Shown: positions 47,773-59,661, numbered from the stretch's first letter. The stretch: 64,000 bases of DNA from Malania oleifera (GCF_029873635.1 NC_080418.1:151459748-151523747), one strand, 5' to 3'. Notes: generated by a model from the letters alone, not told the origin. Translations and numbers: made by a program.

Positions 47773-49457
47773 TGGGTTGATGTGACCCGGCCATGCATGG
47801 CCGGGTCGAGTTAGCTATCAGCGGGTCATAGGGTTTTTTTTTCTCTTTTCCCTATCCTATTTATACTTGCTTTCCTTCCCCTATTCGGTGTGCCTCCGCG
47901 CACCCTCTGCACTCCCTCTTTTTCCCTCATCCTCTCTTATCTTCCATAGCCTCCCTTGGTTTCCCCCGCTGCAACTTCTACCCGCAGCCCCTGCTAGCCA
48001 ACCGAACACCAGCAGACTCCAGCCTAGAGACCTGCTCCAACCAGCAAAAGCAGCCCCTTTGGCCTCCTTTCCAGCAGATACACAGCAGAGCACAGCAGCT
48101 CTGCAACTCCACGGACCACCACCAGCTCCGGCATCCATCTCCACCATAGCAAGCCAGTGCAGAAAACCTTCTCCAGCAGCAGCTCCTCTGCTGTTTGCTC
48201 CAGATTTTCAGCCCTCCAGCAGCCTCCACGACCAGCCAGAGCAGCTCCCAAGCAGCAATAACAGCAGCCCTCTCCTCTGTTTCTCACGGCCTGCCATGGC
48301 CGTCCCTCCCTACTCTCTCTTTTCCCTTCTTACTTTTAATTATTTATTTATTTTTGTTAAGACTTTAAATATTGCATAAAGTTCAGATTTTTTTAGTTTA
48401 TTTGAAATTTCTTTTAAGATTGAATATTGTTAAGCATTTAACTCTTGTTGAATTTTTTTCATTAAACTAGTTCTTGGTGGTTTTAATTAGTTCTTTAAAT
48501 TAAGTTCGGTTCGAAAAAAAAAAGACAGAATAAAAATATTGTTTAGTTTTGAAGTTTTTCAAGTTTTAATTTTTTCTTTCTTTCTTTTGAAATTCAATTT
48601 ATATTAGGATTGGTTCGATTAAAGTTCGTATTTTTCTCATGTTTCGGTATCTTTAAGTGTTAGGTTTGTTTTATTTTGATGCCTTTCGTTTTATTGATGG
48701 AATGAGTCACCATAGAATTAATTTAACCCGAAAAGTGTGTATTGTTAGCATGAGTGGCTAAGTTCGGTAACTCGGGTTGTGGGTCGATGTCGTTTGTGTT
48801 CCATGGTTTATTAGTTATCCTAAGATATCATTGTTAAACTTTTATTTCGTTAAAACCGAAAATTGAAGACATCGTTGATAAATCGCTAGCTCTTGCTTCT
48901 TGTTTTGTTGTTGACGTTAGGCACATCAAAACCTTGATTTAATCTAGGATTTTAATCAACTTATTTACACGATATTCGGTTGATGCTTAATGAGAGTTTA
49001 TATTTTCTTCCGTTTGGATGAGGCCAATTTACTCGATATTTAGTGATAAAATTTCGTCTTATTAATGCCTTGATTGGATTAACAAGAAGAGGAGTAAGAC
49101 CTAGGAAATTAGTAAACGATGGAAGCAAATAGATGTTGAACCCGTAACCCGAGTATTTGGTAAATTGTTTCAGTTAATCTGTTTAATTTGGTTGCGTTAT
49201 TAGATTTACATTTTTGGAAAATTGATAAAATTTTAGTTTCATTTTGATAGTTTACTCAACCTTTTCTCACTTTGTTTACTGTTTTCAAAATCGTAAAATA
49301 CCAAAAAGATTTTCAAACCCTATTTTACAGCAACAGGATTTCACTAAACTTGCGTAAATACTTTGATACTCAGTGGTCCCTATGGAATATGATCCTGGAC
49401 TCATCCTTGATACAACTTGACACTTCTGCACTTGGAAGCATAACTCAGAATGAGTCA
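47350..49457 (+). mobile_element. solo LTR (TGATTA...GAGTCA family), TSD ATTTG
   Basis: 2108 bp, TGATTACACGCTG to AGAATGAGTCA, with ATTTG at 47345-47349 and 49458-49462. It is the longer relative of 26539-27468. It contains a TA run (47719-47769), a TATA-like TATTTATAC near 47859 and a C-rich stretch. The open frame at 47867-48379 is compositional. The GTCCCTATGG...GATCCTGGACT end resembles some gypsy LTR ends. Plus orientation is inferred from the TATA position. Confidence 0.88.
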
Positions 49458-50088
49458 ATTTGTTCCCCAAAAATACCCTCAACTAGGTAGGGTTATACAT
49501 AAACACTCCCAAAATATACTCACTCTCTAACAGGGCACTACAGAAGCCCCTCTATCTGTGAGCCTAGTCTGCTCGCCTACCTAGATCACCTAAAAAATAA
49601 TTCAACATTGGGATGAGCTAACGCTCAGTAAGATGAAATATGCTATTACTAGTGTGTGGCAAATGAGCTACAATATTATGAAAATTTGTGTTCATATAAT
49701 CATGTATAACTGAAAATGAAAGTACAATACAAGTAATAAAATATCCCACCCTTTCCAGGTTGCTTAACATAACAGTATCTTAGGTTACTAATCAAAATAC
49801 TTCTATTATCCATAGGTATATTCCCTATTTCTGTAAATATGTACATACGTAATAATAACTAAAAATGTTCCCTGTGGCTATCTGTGTGTCATGACTTACC
49901 CCCTCATGACAGGGTTGTGCGGCCCATAGGCGGGATTTACCCTAACTGGCCAACCAAGAATAAATTTCTATACTCCATCTGTCGATCTTCCCGCCTCAAC
50001 CCATATCTGGATGGGGAGCCTATCCTCTTCAAAGGCCTAGGTGATCGACCTTACCACGTATTATCTAAATAGGTGGTTGCACTCATAA

Positions 50089-52618
50089 TGTGATGCCCCG
50101 ATTTATGTACAATTTTTTTTATTTAAATAATAATCACGTCATAAATCCACAACATCCACAAATCGGCCATGTCAACAATCCTAGTACCATTCATACAACC
50201 CGACCCGCATTGGGTACCGGGTAAAAAGTATTTTATTATATTCAACCTAACAGCGGAAAACAATATACACATATCAGTCATAATACAATACCCAGAGTAT
50301 CAACGTACATACATATATTCACATTACCTTCCTATACTAAAAATTACTATTCAACTCTAGGGGAATTACATCTCCCCTAGTCCAAAAACTCACCCTGTGT
50401 ATCAGGGTCTCAGCTTCCTACTATCACAGAGCTCTATCACCCGACCGGTCTCTGTTCCCTTAAAAATTTAGATAAATTGGGTGAGACACATCTCAGTAAG
50501 AAGGAATAAATTATTTACAGTGTGTGGCCAAATGAGTACAATTATAATACACTTTACTTTTCAAATCACTATTTCATTTGAGAAAATACACTGATATTCA
50601 CATACACATAATCATATAGATATACAACACAAGCTTTTATAAGCTTAAAAATCATTTATCAAATTCAATGATTTCCAACACATATTTACACGCGAAGTTC
50701 CTGAGAATAGGGAAGATTACCCACCCATACAGGTAGCTTCCCTCTGCCCTAACACGTCATGCAGCCAGGTATAGCCACATCTGATACCCATCAGGGCACT
50801 CACCTTACTCAGTAAGCCCTTGGGCGAAGAGTTTCACTTCGCCTTAATTATTTATATTATTAACTCACACTGTTCCATTTCTCAATTTTATCATTCTTTA
50901 TTTCTCAATTTCCATTCTTTCTTTCATTTCTCATTTTAGCCAATTTTATCATTCTTTCACTTTTTATTTCCACTTTACTTTCCGGCTCATGAGTATCCTC
51001 GGTATCAAATACCAACATTGCGTCTGTAACTCATGGCCACCCTAAGGATCTTTCTATACATGTCATGCTTCCCCCCATGGTCAAGGTTGTGCGGCCCGAA
51101 GGCTGGATCTAACCGTGGTTGGCCGACCCGGTTAGATCAAATATCATATCACATATCGCGTCTGTAGTACGACTGGCCAGCCTAATACCCTGATCCGGAC
51201 TCAGGGGGTCCAACAACCCTACACAATAGCACAGTCGACTGTCACGCCACATGCTCCAAGAGTCCGTGTGGTTGCACTAACACCACTCGCAACGGTACCG
51301 TGCTAAATATCATAACCATCCAACAGGGTTTACCACCACATACCCGCAATCATTATGCGGTATTGGCATTTCATCAATTATATTCCAGTATATCACAATT
51401 CAGTTCAATATAAATATTCTCATCATTTTCTGTGCACATTTCATCATCTCGTAATATCATTATCATATTTCATGTATTTTTCACATTTTCCCAAAATACT
51501 CATTTCTCATGCAAATAATTTCCACTCACAAATAAATACCACATTTCATTATTTTCCCATATCAATAATTCACAAAATCCCATTTTCCAAGCAAAACATT
51601 TCTACTCATATAATAGTACCATATTACATTATTTTTCACTAATCAAATCAGTAATTCTCATTTCAATATTTTCTCAGAAATTACACATTATTATATTTTA
51701 CACTCCAAAATATCACAATTTACAATTACTCAAATGCCACACAATTTATCTGATATTTATATCATAATAATTTTCAGACAAAATATCATATGCTCAATTT
51801 CACATATTCGTTCAAATAATAATTCTAAAAACACTGCTATAATTTATTCCCCTTACCTGACTTACTGAGAGTCTCCCTAGAATCCCAAATTCTACGCCCT
51901 TGGCGTCTGAAATTCAACTCCTGCAATTTACATTTTTCCCAAATTAATTAATCTATTTCTCCAAAATAATACCCATCTAGCCTTCCCTAGACTCCATATA
52001 CCTCAAATTAATATTTAAACTATTATTTAATATCCCCACTTAATTTTCTGAATTTAACCTGCGGGTCCCAAAATTACACCCGCGGTGCTCACTCAGGCCC
52101 TAAGTTCCAGAAATCCTACTTCAACCCAAAATGCTCAATATTTTAGCATTTCTAAATTAATGCTAATTAATTAAAAATAAGCCCCTTAATAATCGCCGCA
52201 CCCCAAATTTGGAGTTTTGGCCCGACACCCCCACGAGAATTCCGTCCCACTAGACTTGTAAAGAATCATCCCTAGATTCTCGTGGTGGTGTCCGTTCGTC
52301 AATTGGGCTTATATTTTGCAAGAAATTAAAGGAAAAGGGGGAAATGGCTTACCCCAGGGAATACGCTTATGCCGCTCCTACCACCGATCCGCTCCGGGAG
52401 AAATGACGGCAGCGGCGAATGGAGTCCAGTGGTATTTTTGGATTTTCGATCGGGCGAAAATTCGTCACGAAATCAGGGAGAGAGGGAGAGAGAATGAGAG
52501 GAGAGAGAATGAGCCTGCACGCTCAGGAAAAGTAAAATAAAAGAAGAAGAAAAGAAAGAAGAAGAAGAAGAAGAAGAAGAAAAGTCTTAAAGAAGCCTGA
52601 AGCTTCCAGGCTTCAGGA

Positions 52619-52655
<37 letters not shown>

Positions 52656-52877
52656 TATTTAATTAATATAATAATAATATATTTTATTAATAAAAAAAAT
52701 AAATTTTAATTAAAAAATTTTTTCTATTTCTTTTAAATCCGATTAATTAATTAGTTAATTAATTAAAAAATTATTGAATTATTTATTTATTTATTTATTA
52801 TTTTTATTTTTATTTTTATTTTTGGAAATCAATCCACTAATTTTATTTTTTATATCTCTATTTTTGGGGTTTTTAGA
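50089..52877 (-). mobile_element. gypsy solo LTR, TSD CATAA
   Basis: 2789 bp, TGTGATGCCCCG to GGGTTTTTAGA (terminal CA decayed), with CATAA at 50084-50088 and 52878-52882. It contains GGTGAGACACATCTCAGTAAG near 50480, GGTTGTGCGGCCCGAAGG near 51085, a GA-rich stretch, a CCTGAAGCTTCCAGGCTTCAGG hairpin near 52595 and an AAT run (52621-52653). The right boundary is less secure because of the mutated end. Confidence 0.8.
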
Positions 52878-54337
52878 CATAAAGTATCATAATATCTGTA
52901 GCAACGATACCATGCTCTGTAGCTGCAAGTCCAACAAGGTCTGATACTAAATAATATATTTCTATATACAACTATCTGAATTACCATGATTCTAAAATAA
53001 TCGTAATAACCATGATGCTGCATAACTGTATTGTAATTCATATGCCGTAATACTGAGAAATGTATGATCATAACACTAAAACTACATAATCATAATACTG
53101 AAACTGCATAATCATAATACTGATATTCGTGTAATCATGGTTCTGAGATTCATAAAATCGTGGTACTGAAATATCATAAAATCAGAATACTAAAATATCG
53201 TAAAAACATATATTCGTACTATATTCATATTCACAAGCCACACGATACTGTAATACATAATTTTCATCATTTAATAAACTGTATAATATTTTAAAAATAC
53301 CTAACATATTGTATTTCCCTTACCTGACTACTAGAAAGCGCCTATGGAGTACTAGTCTAACTCCCATAGGACCTCCTACACAACACCCTGAAACCAACAT
53401 ATGCCAGAACATAATATCAGTATTTCATCGCCTACATCATTTCTTATAACTACCATCAGGACAAAAATGGGCTAAAAGGTCTTACTCTGAATTTGGGATG
53501 AAATCCTACTCGATCCCACCGACGACCCGTCCTAGCAAACTTGAAGAGAACTTCGCCAGAAACGTCGTGGTGGTTTCGGATCGTCAATCCGGCGTTTAGC
53601 TGGGCCGGAAACGAAGAGAGAAGTGAGAGGATCCGTAGGAGAGAGAGAGAGGAGAGAGAAAGCGGCGTGAGAAATCAATAAAAATCTGATTTTTTAGCTA
53701 TTTATAGGGCCAGATTCGTCAACGAGACACGTCACCTCGTCTACGAGTCCTTCATTAAATTCGTCGACAAGACCTTGTATTCGTCGACGAAATTCAGAGT
53801 AGCCCAAAACCGTTTCTCGGTATTTTCTCGTCGACGAAGCCCTGTATTTGTCGACAAGTCCTGGCAGTCCCTCGCATTTATTATTTTCTCGTCACGGAGC
53901 GTTCATCGACGAAGTCTCTCCCTCTTATTATTATTAAAATGCTATTATTCTTCGAGTCACTACAATTTATACCAGAGTATAGGAAACAGTTAGGATAAGG
54001 ATGTTAGAAGGATAGGTCGAGTAAGGTGTTGAGGAGTAGGTTTGGTGTAGGGAAGTATAGGATTTTGTCTTCTAGCTTGGAGGCAGAAATCCCTTGACGG
54101 ACTTTTGTGATTTTCTGATTCACTCGACGATCTCAGAAAATCACGGCAAATCCATCGATGGTGATATTTCTTAGCTGTGGGACTTGTCCTCATATCGAGA
54201 ACTTGGATAAGTATTGGATTTAAAGTATATAATTGTATTGTTGGGATTATGGTATGAGATATAATAAATCATAAAATTATAGAAATGAAAGATTAGGAAC
54301 GAATTTCGAGGACGAAATTTTTTTAAAGAGGGGAGAA

Positions 54338-55388
54338 TGTAGTGATCCTAAAAAAAATTAAAAAAATTAAATATAAATATAAATAAATAAATTTAAAATT
54401 AAATTAAATAATTAACTAAATTGAATACTTAATTAAATAATAATAATCATTAATTAGAATATATAATATAAACATATTTATATATGTTAATATAATATAA
54501 TATATTATTATAATATAAATATATATAAAGGTAAATCCTAGCTTTAGGATCAAATTAGTTACAGAGGGTTTCATGCCTCCCCCCTCCCCTAAATATATTT
54601 TTTTCCTGCACCCCAAATGCTTCTCCGTCTCCGTTTCTCTCTCTCTCAATTTCTTAACGAGTTTGCGGCGGATTGGAAAATGGAAGGTGTCGTTGGATTC
54701 CTGACTCCGCCACCGACATTTCTACTAGAGCAAATTTGTCGTGAAAATGGCTTAGGCACTCCTCTTAGGGAAAGGTATTTTTTCCCCATTTTCTCAATTT
54801 TACTTTAAATCTGCTGTTAAATCGACGATCGGGTACTACCACGTGGTCCTAGTCGCGATTGCTGTCATTTTGACGTGGATAAATTTTCAATTGGGGTTTT
54901 CTACGCCTCACTCCAAAACAAGAGTGGGATTTGAAAATTTTGGCAAATTGGGTATATTTGCGGGTATTACTATTTATTTGCGAATTATGGCCCTAGGAAA
55001 TATTTAAATAGTGTTTTATTCAGGAATAATTTATTAGAACTAGGAATTTAATTTCAGAATCCGAGTGAGCATCGCAGGCATCTTTTCGGGGTCCTGGTTG
55101 GCGTAGTGCAAGAAAACAAGTAAGGGGAAAAATATATATTAAATCATAATTTTTATGAATTTAATGAAAAATAAACTATGCCAACCGTTTAAATTATATT
55201 TTTTCAAGTTTAGGGCTGTTTATTAGATACGTATATGCGAAAATGAACTGATGAAAGTGGAAAATATTTTCATGATAATTATGTAGGAAATGAAAGGTAT
55301 TTTCGGTATATAAACATTAAATGTTGGTTGACTTATTTTTCAAGTAATGTATGAATTTTATTGCTAAATTGTGTGGCATGAGATTCTG
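54338..55388 (+). repeat. LTR3 of the tandem array, truncated
   Basis: Matches LTR2 from TGTAGTGATCC to GTGTGGCATGAGATTCTG, with small deletions near the TATA/hairpin (about 54530) and near 55175. At 55389 it switches to a different LTR sequence. Confidence 0.86.
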
Positions 55389-56038
55389 ACTAGGCAATGG
55401 TCGGCCAGCCATTTTCGGGTCCCGCCTTCGGACTGCACAACCCGTCATGGGGTGTAATACATGACATCAGCTAGCTATTCATCCTGGATAGTTTTCAGTA
55501 TTATGGATTATATCATATAATACATGATTAGTATGATTTCTTGGAAGTATGAAATTATATGTTCATCTAACCATATTAACATTTATGTTTTATGCTATGT
55601 GAAATTTATGGTATATGTATTACAGCATAAATATTCATGTTGCCACACAGCTGATTTTAATTTATCTACCCTTACTAAGAGGTGTCTCACCCCAAGTTTA
55701 AATTATTTCAGGAGACCTAGAGAGACCACCGGGTTAGGGCCGCCACTGAGTGAGTTGAGCTTCTCTGCTAGAAGGGTAAGTTCTGATCTAGGATTAGGAG
55801 ATTTTTGTTGTAAGATCCTAGGTTTATTTTTGATATTTTGGAGATTGTATATAAACACAGTATCCTTGGGAATATAGTAGGCTCTGGTATTATGTAATTT
55901 TTGGTTGATGAATGTGATTTACATTTACTGTTGCCTAAGTTCCGTTGTGTATGACAGGTGTCCCCGCTACCCACGGGTTTGGGTTGACTATTTTATTTAT
56001 TATGTTTTATTTTATATTAAGTTAAGCAGGTTGTTACA
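55389..56038 (+). repeat. 3' part of a different gypsy LTR, fused to LTR3
   Basis: It begins ACTAGGCAATGGTCGGCC, carries CTTCGGACTGCACAACCC and CTAAGAGGTGTCTCACCCC, and ends AGGTTGTTACA. It does not match the LTR2 downstream half. Its module order matches the LTR class seen at 2200-2859 and 32253-34535. Confidence 0.72.
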
Positions 56039-57057
56039 GAACATGTGTCGTGTCCATGACTTTTTGTGGTATTTGTGTGGAGTAGGTATTAACCTTTCAC
56101 TTCATGTGCATTTCTATTTTTCTTATTCTTTCTTCTGCTCATTCTTCAGTTTCTGTCTTTTTATTGTCAATTAGGACAATCATTATACTTCTTTTATTGT
56201 CTTCATACCACCAATGGGAATTAAGCTCGAACAGTAGTCCATGAATTAAGTCTATTTCTAAGGGTGGCTCAGCCTTCACATCTTGAGTAAGCTACAAGAC
56301 GTAGGTTTCTATCCCCCCACTAGATGCTACCTCTAGGCTAGCAAGTTAAAAAACAGAGACTAGTGTACAAAGAATCATCCAGAAGAAAAGAGAACTGAGT
56401 TTCACAAACTTTGATTTGATGTTAAATCTCAAAAAATGATAAATAGCTCAAGGATACCTCACAAGGTGTCATAGTCGCCACGGGTGTTCTCTCAGTGCTC
56501 ACAAGGAACCCTAAGTGCAATGAATCACATGAATGTGTCTATTTAGTATCATAAGATATCATGTAAATACAAGAGTTTCTATAACCAAATTAACACGAAT
56601 GAACTACTAATCAGCCTTCATGGAGTTATAAAGTCATATAAAGAGAAATTACCCATAAATGACTCGAGTGCATAATTCTTAGGTTATATGCAAGTATGTG
56701 AAGGGTATACGTCAGTGTTAATCTTGGTATAATTATCTATCCTCAATACTCTTTCTTTCTTTCTTTCTTTCTTTCTTATTTATTTATTTTTTTTATTTAA
56801 TACAAAACTCAGCAAGTGGACGTGCATAGTGTCACATGCAAATTATCACCCCTCCCCCAACTAATGTGGCACATTATCCTTAATGTGAAAATATAGGGAA
56901 AATAGAAAAACTGTGCACGGGTGAAACAAGCTAATAGAAATAACACAAAAAATTACTACCAACTAATGCAACAAAAAAAGAAAAGAAAAATGCGAATAAA
57001 GAAACAAATAAAAGAAAAAGAAAAAGAAAAGTAGTAAGAGAGAAGGGTTAGAAAACT
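56039..57057 (-). other. non-coding stretch next to the Athila-like element
   Basis: No gene supported. A CTTT run lies at about 56749-56777 and A/G-rich runs at 56975-57040. It probably belongs to the region 3' of pol of the minus-strand element, whose 3' LTR I cannot find. Confidence 0.45.
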
Positions 57058-58199
57058 CCCCTAGGGTCTTGTAGAAGCAAAACCACTTCATTTGAGTCGA
57101 AAGGAGTCATGAAAGGTTTGAGTCGTTGTCTATTGAATATGAAACTGTTTCCATTCTTTAGGTTCACAATCTCCTTTGTGCCATGAGGATGAACATGTTT
57201 AATGATGTACGGGCCACCCTATAGGGACTTCAGCTTCCTAGGAAACAGATGTAACTAGGAGTCGTAGAGGAGAACTTGTTGATTTGGGAAAAGGTTCTTG
57301 TCCTTGATTTTCCTTTCATGCAGCAGCTTCATGTGTTCCTTCGCTAAATGAGTATTGTCATAGGCTTCTCTCCTCGATTCCTCAAGCTCACATACCTGCA
57401 ACTTTCTCAAACCTTTGGCATCATCTAGGGAAAAGTTAATCTGTTTAATAGCCCATAATGCACGATGTTGAATTTCAAATGGGTAAATGACATATCTTAC
57501 CGAAAACTAACCTGTAGGGAGAAATCCCTAAATTTGTCTTGAATGTAGTTCGATAGGCCCAGAGTGCATCAACCAACTTTTCTGACCAGTCTTTTCGATT
57601 AGGATGAACAATTTTCCCAAGTATGATCCTGATTTCTCTGTTGGCTAGCTCGGCCTAACCATTAGTTTGAGGATGATATGGAGCAGAGACCTTATGGGTA
57701 ACTCCATATTTTTGCATTAATTTTTCAAACGGTTTGTTACAAAAGTGCATGTTACCATCACTAATGATCATGTTGGGCATGCCAAAACGTACGAATAATT
57801 CCTTAAGAAATCGGATGACAACCCTGTGGTCATTTGTCCTACAAGGAATAGCTTCCACCCATTTTGAAACATGATCCATAGCAACTAGAATATAAGAATT
57901 TCAAAAAGAATTTGGGAAAGGTCCCATAAAGTCAATTCTCCAATAGTCAAAGATTTCAAGAGTCAAAATAGGAGACATAGGCATTTTATTTTTTTTACTG
58001 TGATTTTTCCTAGTTTCTGACATGCCTCACAAGTTTTACAAAAAATATCAACATCTTTGAACATAGTAGGCCAGTAGAGTCCACTCCGCAAAATTTTTAA
58101 AATAGTTTTCTTTGCAGTAAAGTGACCTCCATATGTTACACTATGATAAAAATGCATCACAGAAGTGAATTCATCATCAGGCACACATCTACGAACCAA
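57058..58199 (-). pseudogene. Athila-like integrase
   Basis: The minus strand reads the zinc-binding region ([32 protein letters not shown], 57963-58199). The core follows: DHVSKWVEAIPCRTNDHRVV, FGMPNMIISDGNMHFCNKPF and YGVTHKVSAPYHPQTNG (57655-57879). The C-terminal part reads [31 protein letters not shown] and NGNSFIFNRQRLKPFM (down to about 57060). In the core, SDG..HF carries the second acidic residue. Stops occur after HPQTNG and in the C-terminal part. Confidence 0.87.
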
Positions 58200-58919
58200 C
58201 TAATCAGAGCAATATTTAAACGGGTATGGATTGTCAAAATAGTAATGTCGTACCTCCGCAAGAAACTTACGCTTATCCTGGGTTAACCAATGTTCTGGAA
58301 TTTGGTCAATGACAAGGTAGTTCACAATATCGGCAAACCACGGAGTGCGTGATGCTACAAAAAGACGCTCATCAGGAAAATCATCATTTAAGGGAGAAGG
58401 AGATACAAACACATCAGGTAGCTGCAAATGAGAGAGATGGTCAGCTACAACATTTTCCACGCCCTTTTTATCTCGAATGGTGACATCAAATTCCTGAATA
58501 AGTAGAATCCATCTAATCAACCTGGGTTTAGCGTCCTTCTTTGCTAACAAATATTTCAAAGTAGAGTGATCAATAAAAATAATGACAGATGATCCAATGA
58601 CATAAGAAAGAAATTTTTTTTAGGAAAATACAACAGCTAACAATTCCTTCTTAGTGGTGGTATAATTTTTCTGAGCATCATTTAAAGTTCGAATCACATA
58701 GTAAATGACAGACGACTTGTTATCAATTCTTTGACCCAAAATGGCACCAAGGGCATAATCATTAGCATCGGTCATGATTTAAAATGGCATGTACCATCAA
58801 GGAGGTTGCATGATAGGCGCAATAGTCAAATGTTTCTTTAGCGTTTCAAAAGTTTGTTGACATTCATCAGTCCACAAGAATTCAATCTCATTCTGCAATA
58901 AAGTACACAATGGTTTAGC
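58200..58919 (-). pseudogene. Athila-like RNase H and linker
   Basis: The minus strand reads [60 protein letters not shown] and [20 protein letters not shown]. Stops interrupt it near 58620 and 58780. It joins the RT half at 60088 across the Cassandra insertion. Confidence 0.86.
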
Positions 58920-59235
58920 TGTGATACCCCATGGATGAAAGACTTAAAAGATTAGATGTTACTACCCATATCAACAAGGTGCACCTTTCTTTTCGGGAGC
59001 TTTCCCATAAGAACTCCATAGTTAAGCATGCTTGGCTTGGAGCAATCTTGGGATGGGTAACCACCTGGGAAGTTTTCTCAGGAAGTGTGTGAGTGAGGAC
59101 AAAACACACTAAAAAGGACATGTGTTGATTTATGGGGCCAGTCATTAGTCTGATAAAGCCAGCCCCCTGTTGTCTGGTCCAGGTGAAGGAGGAGAGACGC
59201 AATGCTCCCTGGCAAACCCAGGTTGGGGCGTTACA
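58920..59235 (+). repeat. Cassandra LTR a
   Basis: TGTGATACCCC to GTTGGGGCGTTACA. The 5S-like part spans about 58975-59075, including GAACTCCATAGTTAAGCATG and GGATGGGTAACC. Confidence 0.92.
59011..59075 (+). other. 5S rRNA-like segment with Pol III box A and box C, LTR a
   Basis: GTTAAGCATGCTTGG (59021-59035) matches the plant 5S box A and GGATGGGTAACC (59051-59062) matches box C with one change; AGAACTCC precedes and CCTGGGAAGT follows, as in 5S rRNA. Equivalent segments lie at about 59438-59502 and 59862-59928. This is a domesticated promoter-like sequence, not a functional 5S gene. Confidence 0.88.
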
Positions 59236-59256
59236 AATGGTATTAGAGCCAACACC

Positions 59257-59303
59257 CAGCCGGAAGTGTGATGAGATTCACATCACCTAGGTTTGGAAAT
59301 GTG
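59257..59303 (+). other. post-PBS block shared with the large-LTR element
   Basis: A 47-bp block starting CAGCCGGAAGTGTGAT and ending TTTGGAAATGTG, 19 bp after the start of the primer-binding site. A second copy is at 59683-59729. It aligns without gaps to 44070-44116 and 47077-47123 (about 38 of 47 positions by hand). It contains a short inverted repeat, GTGATG ... CATCAC. Confidence 0.8.
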
Positions 59304-59344
59304 GGTTCGCAACGAGAACTTTGCGTTCTATAAGTGGGGAAGAA

Positions 59345-59661
59345 TATGATACCCCATGGATGAAAGACTTTAAAGGATTATATGTTACTACCCATATCAA
59401 CAAGGTGCACATTTCTTTTCGTGATCTTTCCTATAAGAACTCCATAATTAAGCGTGCTTGGCTTGGAGCAATCTTGGGATGGGTGACCACTTGGAAAGTT
59501 TTCTCAGGAAGTGTGTGAGTGAGGACAAAACACACTAAAAAGGACACGTGTTGATCTGTGGGCCAGTCATTAGTCCGATAAGGCCCGCCCCCTTGTTGTC
59601 TTGTCCAGGTGGAAGAGGAGAGATGCAGTGCTCCCTGGCAGACCCAGGTTGGGGGGTTATA
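59345..59661 (+). repeat. Cassandra LTR b
   Basis: Starts TATGATACCCC (second base changed from TG) and ends GGTTATA (CA changed to TA). The interior match to LTRs a and c is close. Confidence 0.9.

Larger units (their letters stand above)
47149..53964 (-). mobile_element. gypsy solo LTR (TGTAACGACC family) carrying two nested solo LTRs, TSD ATTTA
   Basis: TGTAACGACCTGC to CGAGTCACTACA, with ATTTA at 47144-47148 and 53965-53969. Removing the two inner elements leaves about 1.9 kb. It resembles the solo LTR at 32253. Its TATA-proximal part (53700-53910) carries TTCGTCGACGAAATTC and CTCGTCGACGAAG palindromes. The T/A-rich termini match in sense to other minus-oriented LTRs. Confidence 0.9.
47057..54337 (+). 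other. interior 2 of the tandem array, split by a solo LTR
   Basis: 47057-47148 plus 53970-54337 rebuild a copy of interior 1. The primer-binding site is the canonical TGGTATCAGAGC at 47059. The shared block is at 47077-47123. The polypurine end (AAAGAGGGGAGAA) precedes LTR3. Confidence 0.86.
38886..55388 (+). mobile_element. tandem array (3 LTRs, 2 interiors) of a large-LTR non-coding retrotransposon
   Basis: LTR1 38886-44049, interior 44050-44510, LTR2 44511-47056, interior 47057-54337 (split by a solo LTR), LTR3 54338-55388 (truncated). After removing nested elements the LTRs are about 2.5 kb and each interior about 460 bp, with a tRNA-Met-type primer-binding site and a polypurine tract but no coding sequence. 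The two interiors are near-identical. This is TRIM-like logic with unusually long LTRs, arranged in tandem. Tandem arrays can arise by unequal LTR recombination. No flanking duplication could be matched because the right end is chimeric. Confidence 0.85.

Noticed and set aside
47867..48379. 170-codon plus-strand open frame
   Set aside because: It lies inside a solo LTR, is Pro/Ser/Ala-rich from C-rich DNA, has overlapping frames on the other strand and matches no domain.
58915..59202. Minus-strand frame inside Cassandra (95 codons) and a similar one at 59754-60269
   Set aside because: They arise from the non-coding LTRs and their fusion with the flanking RT remnant.
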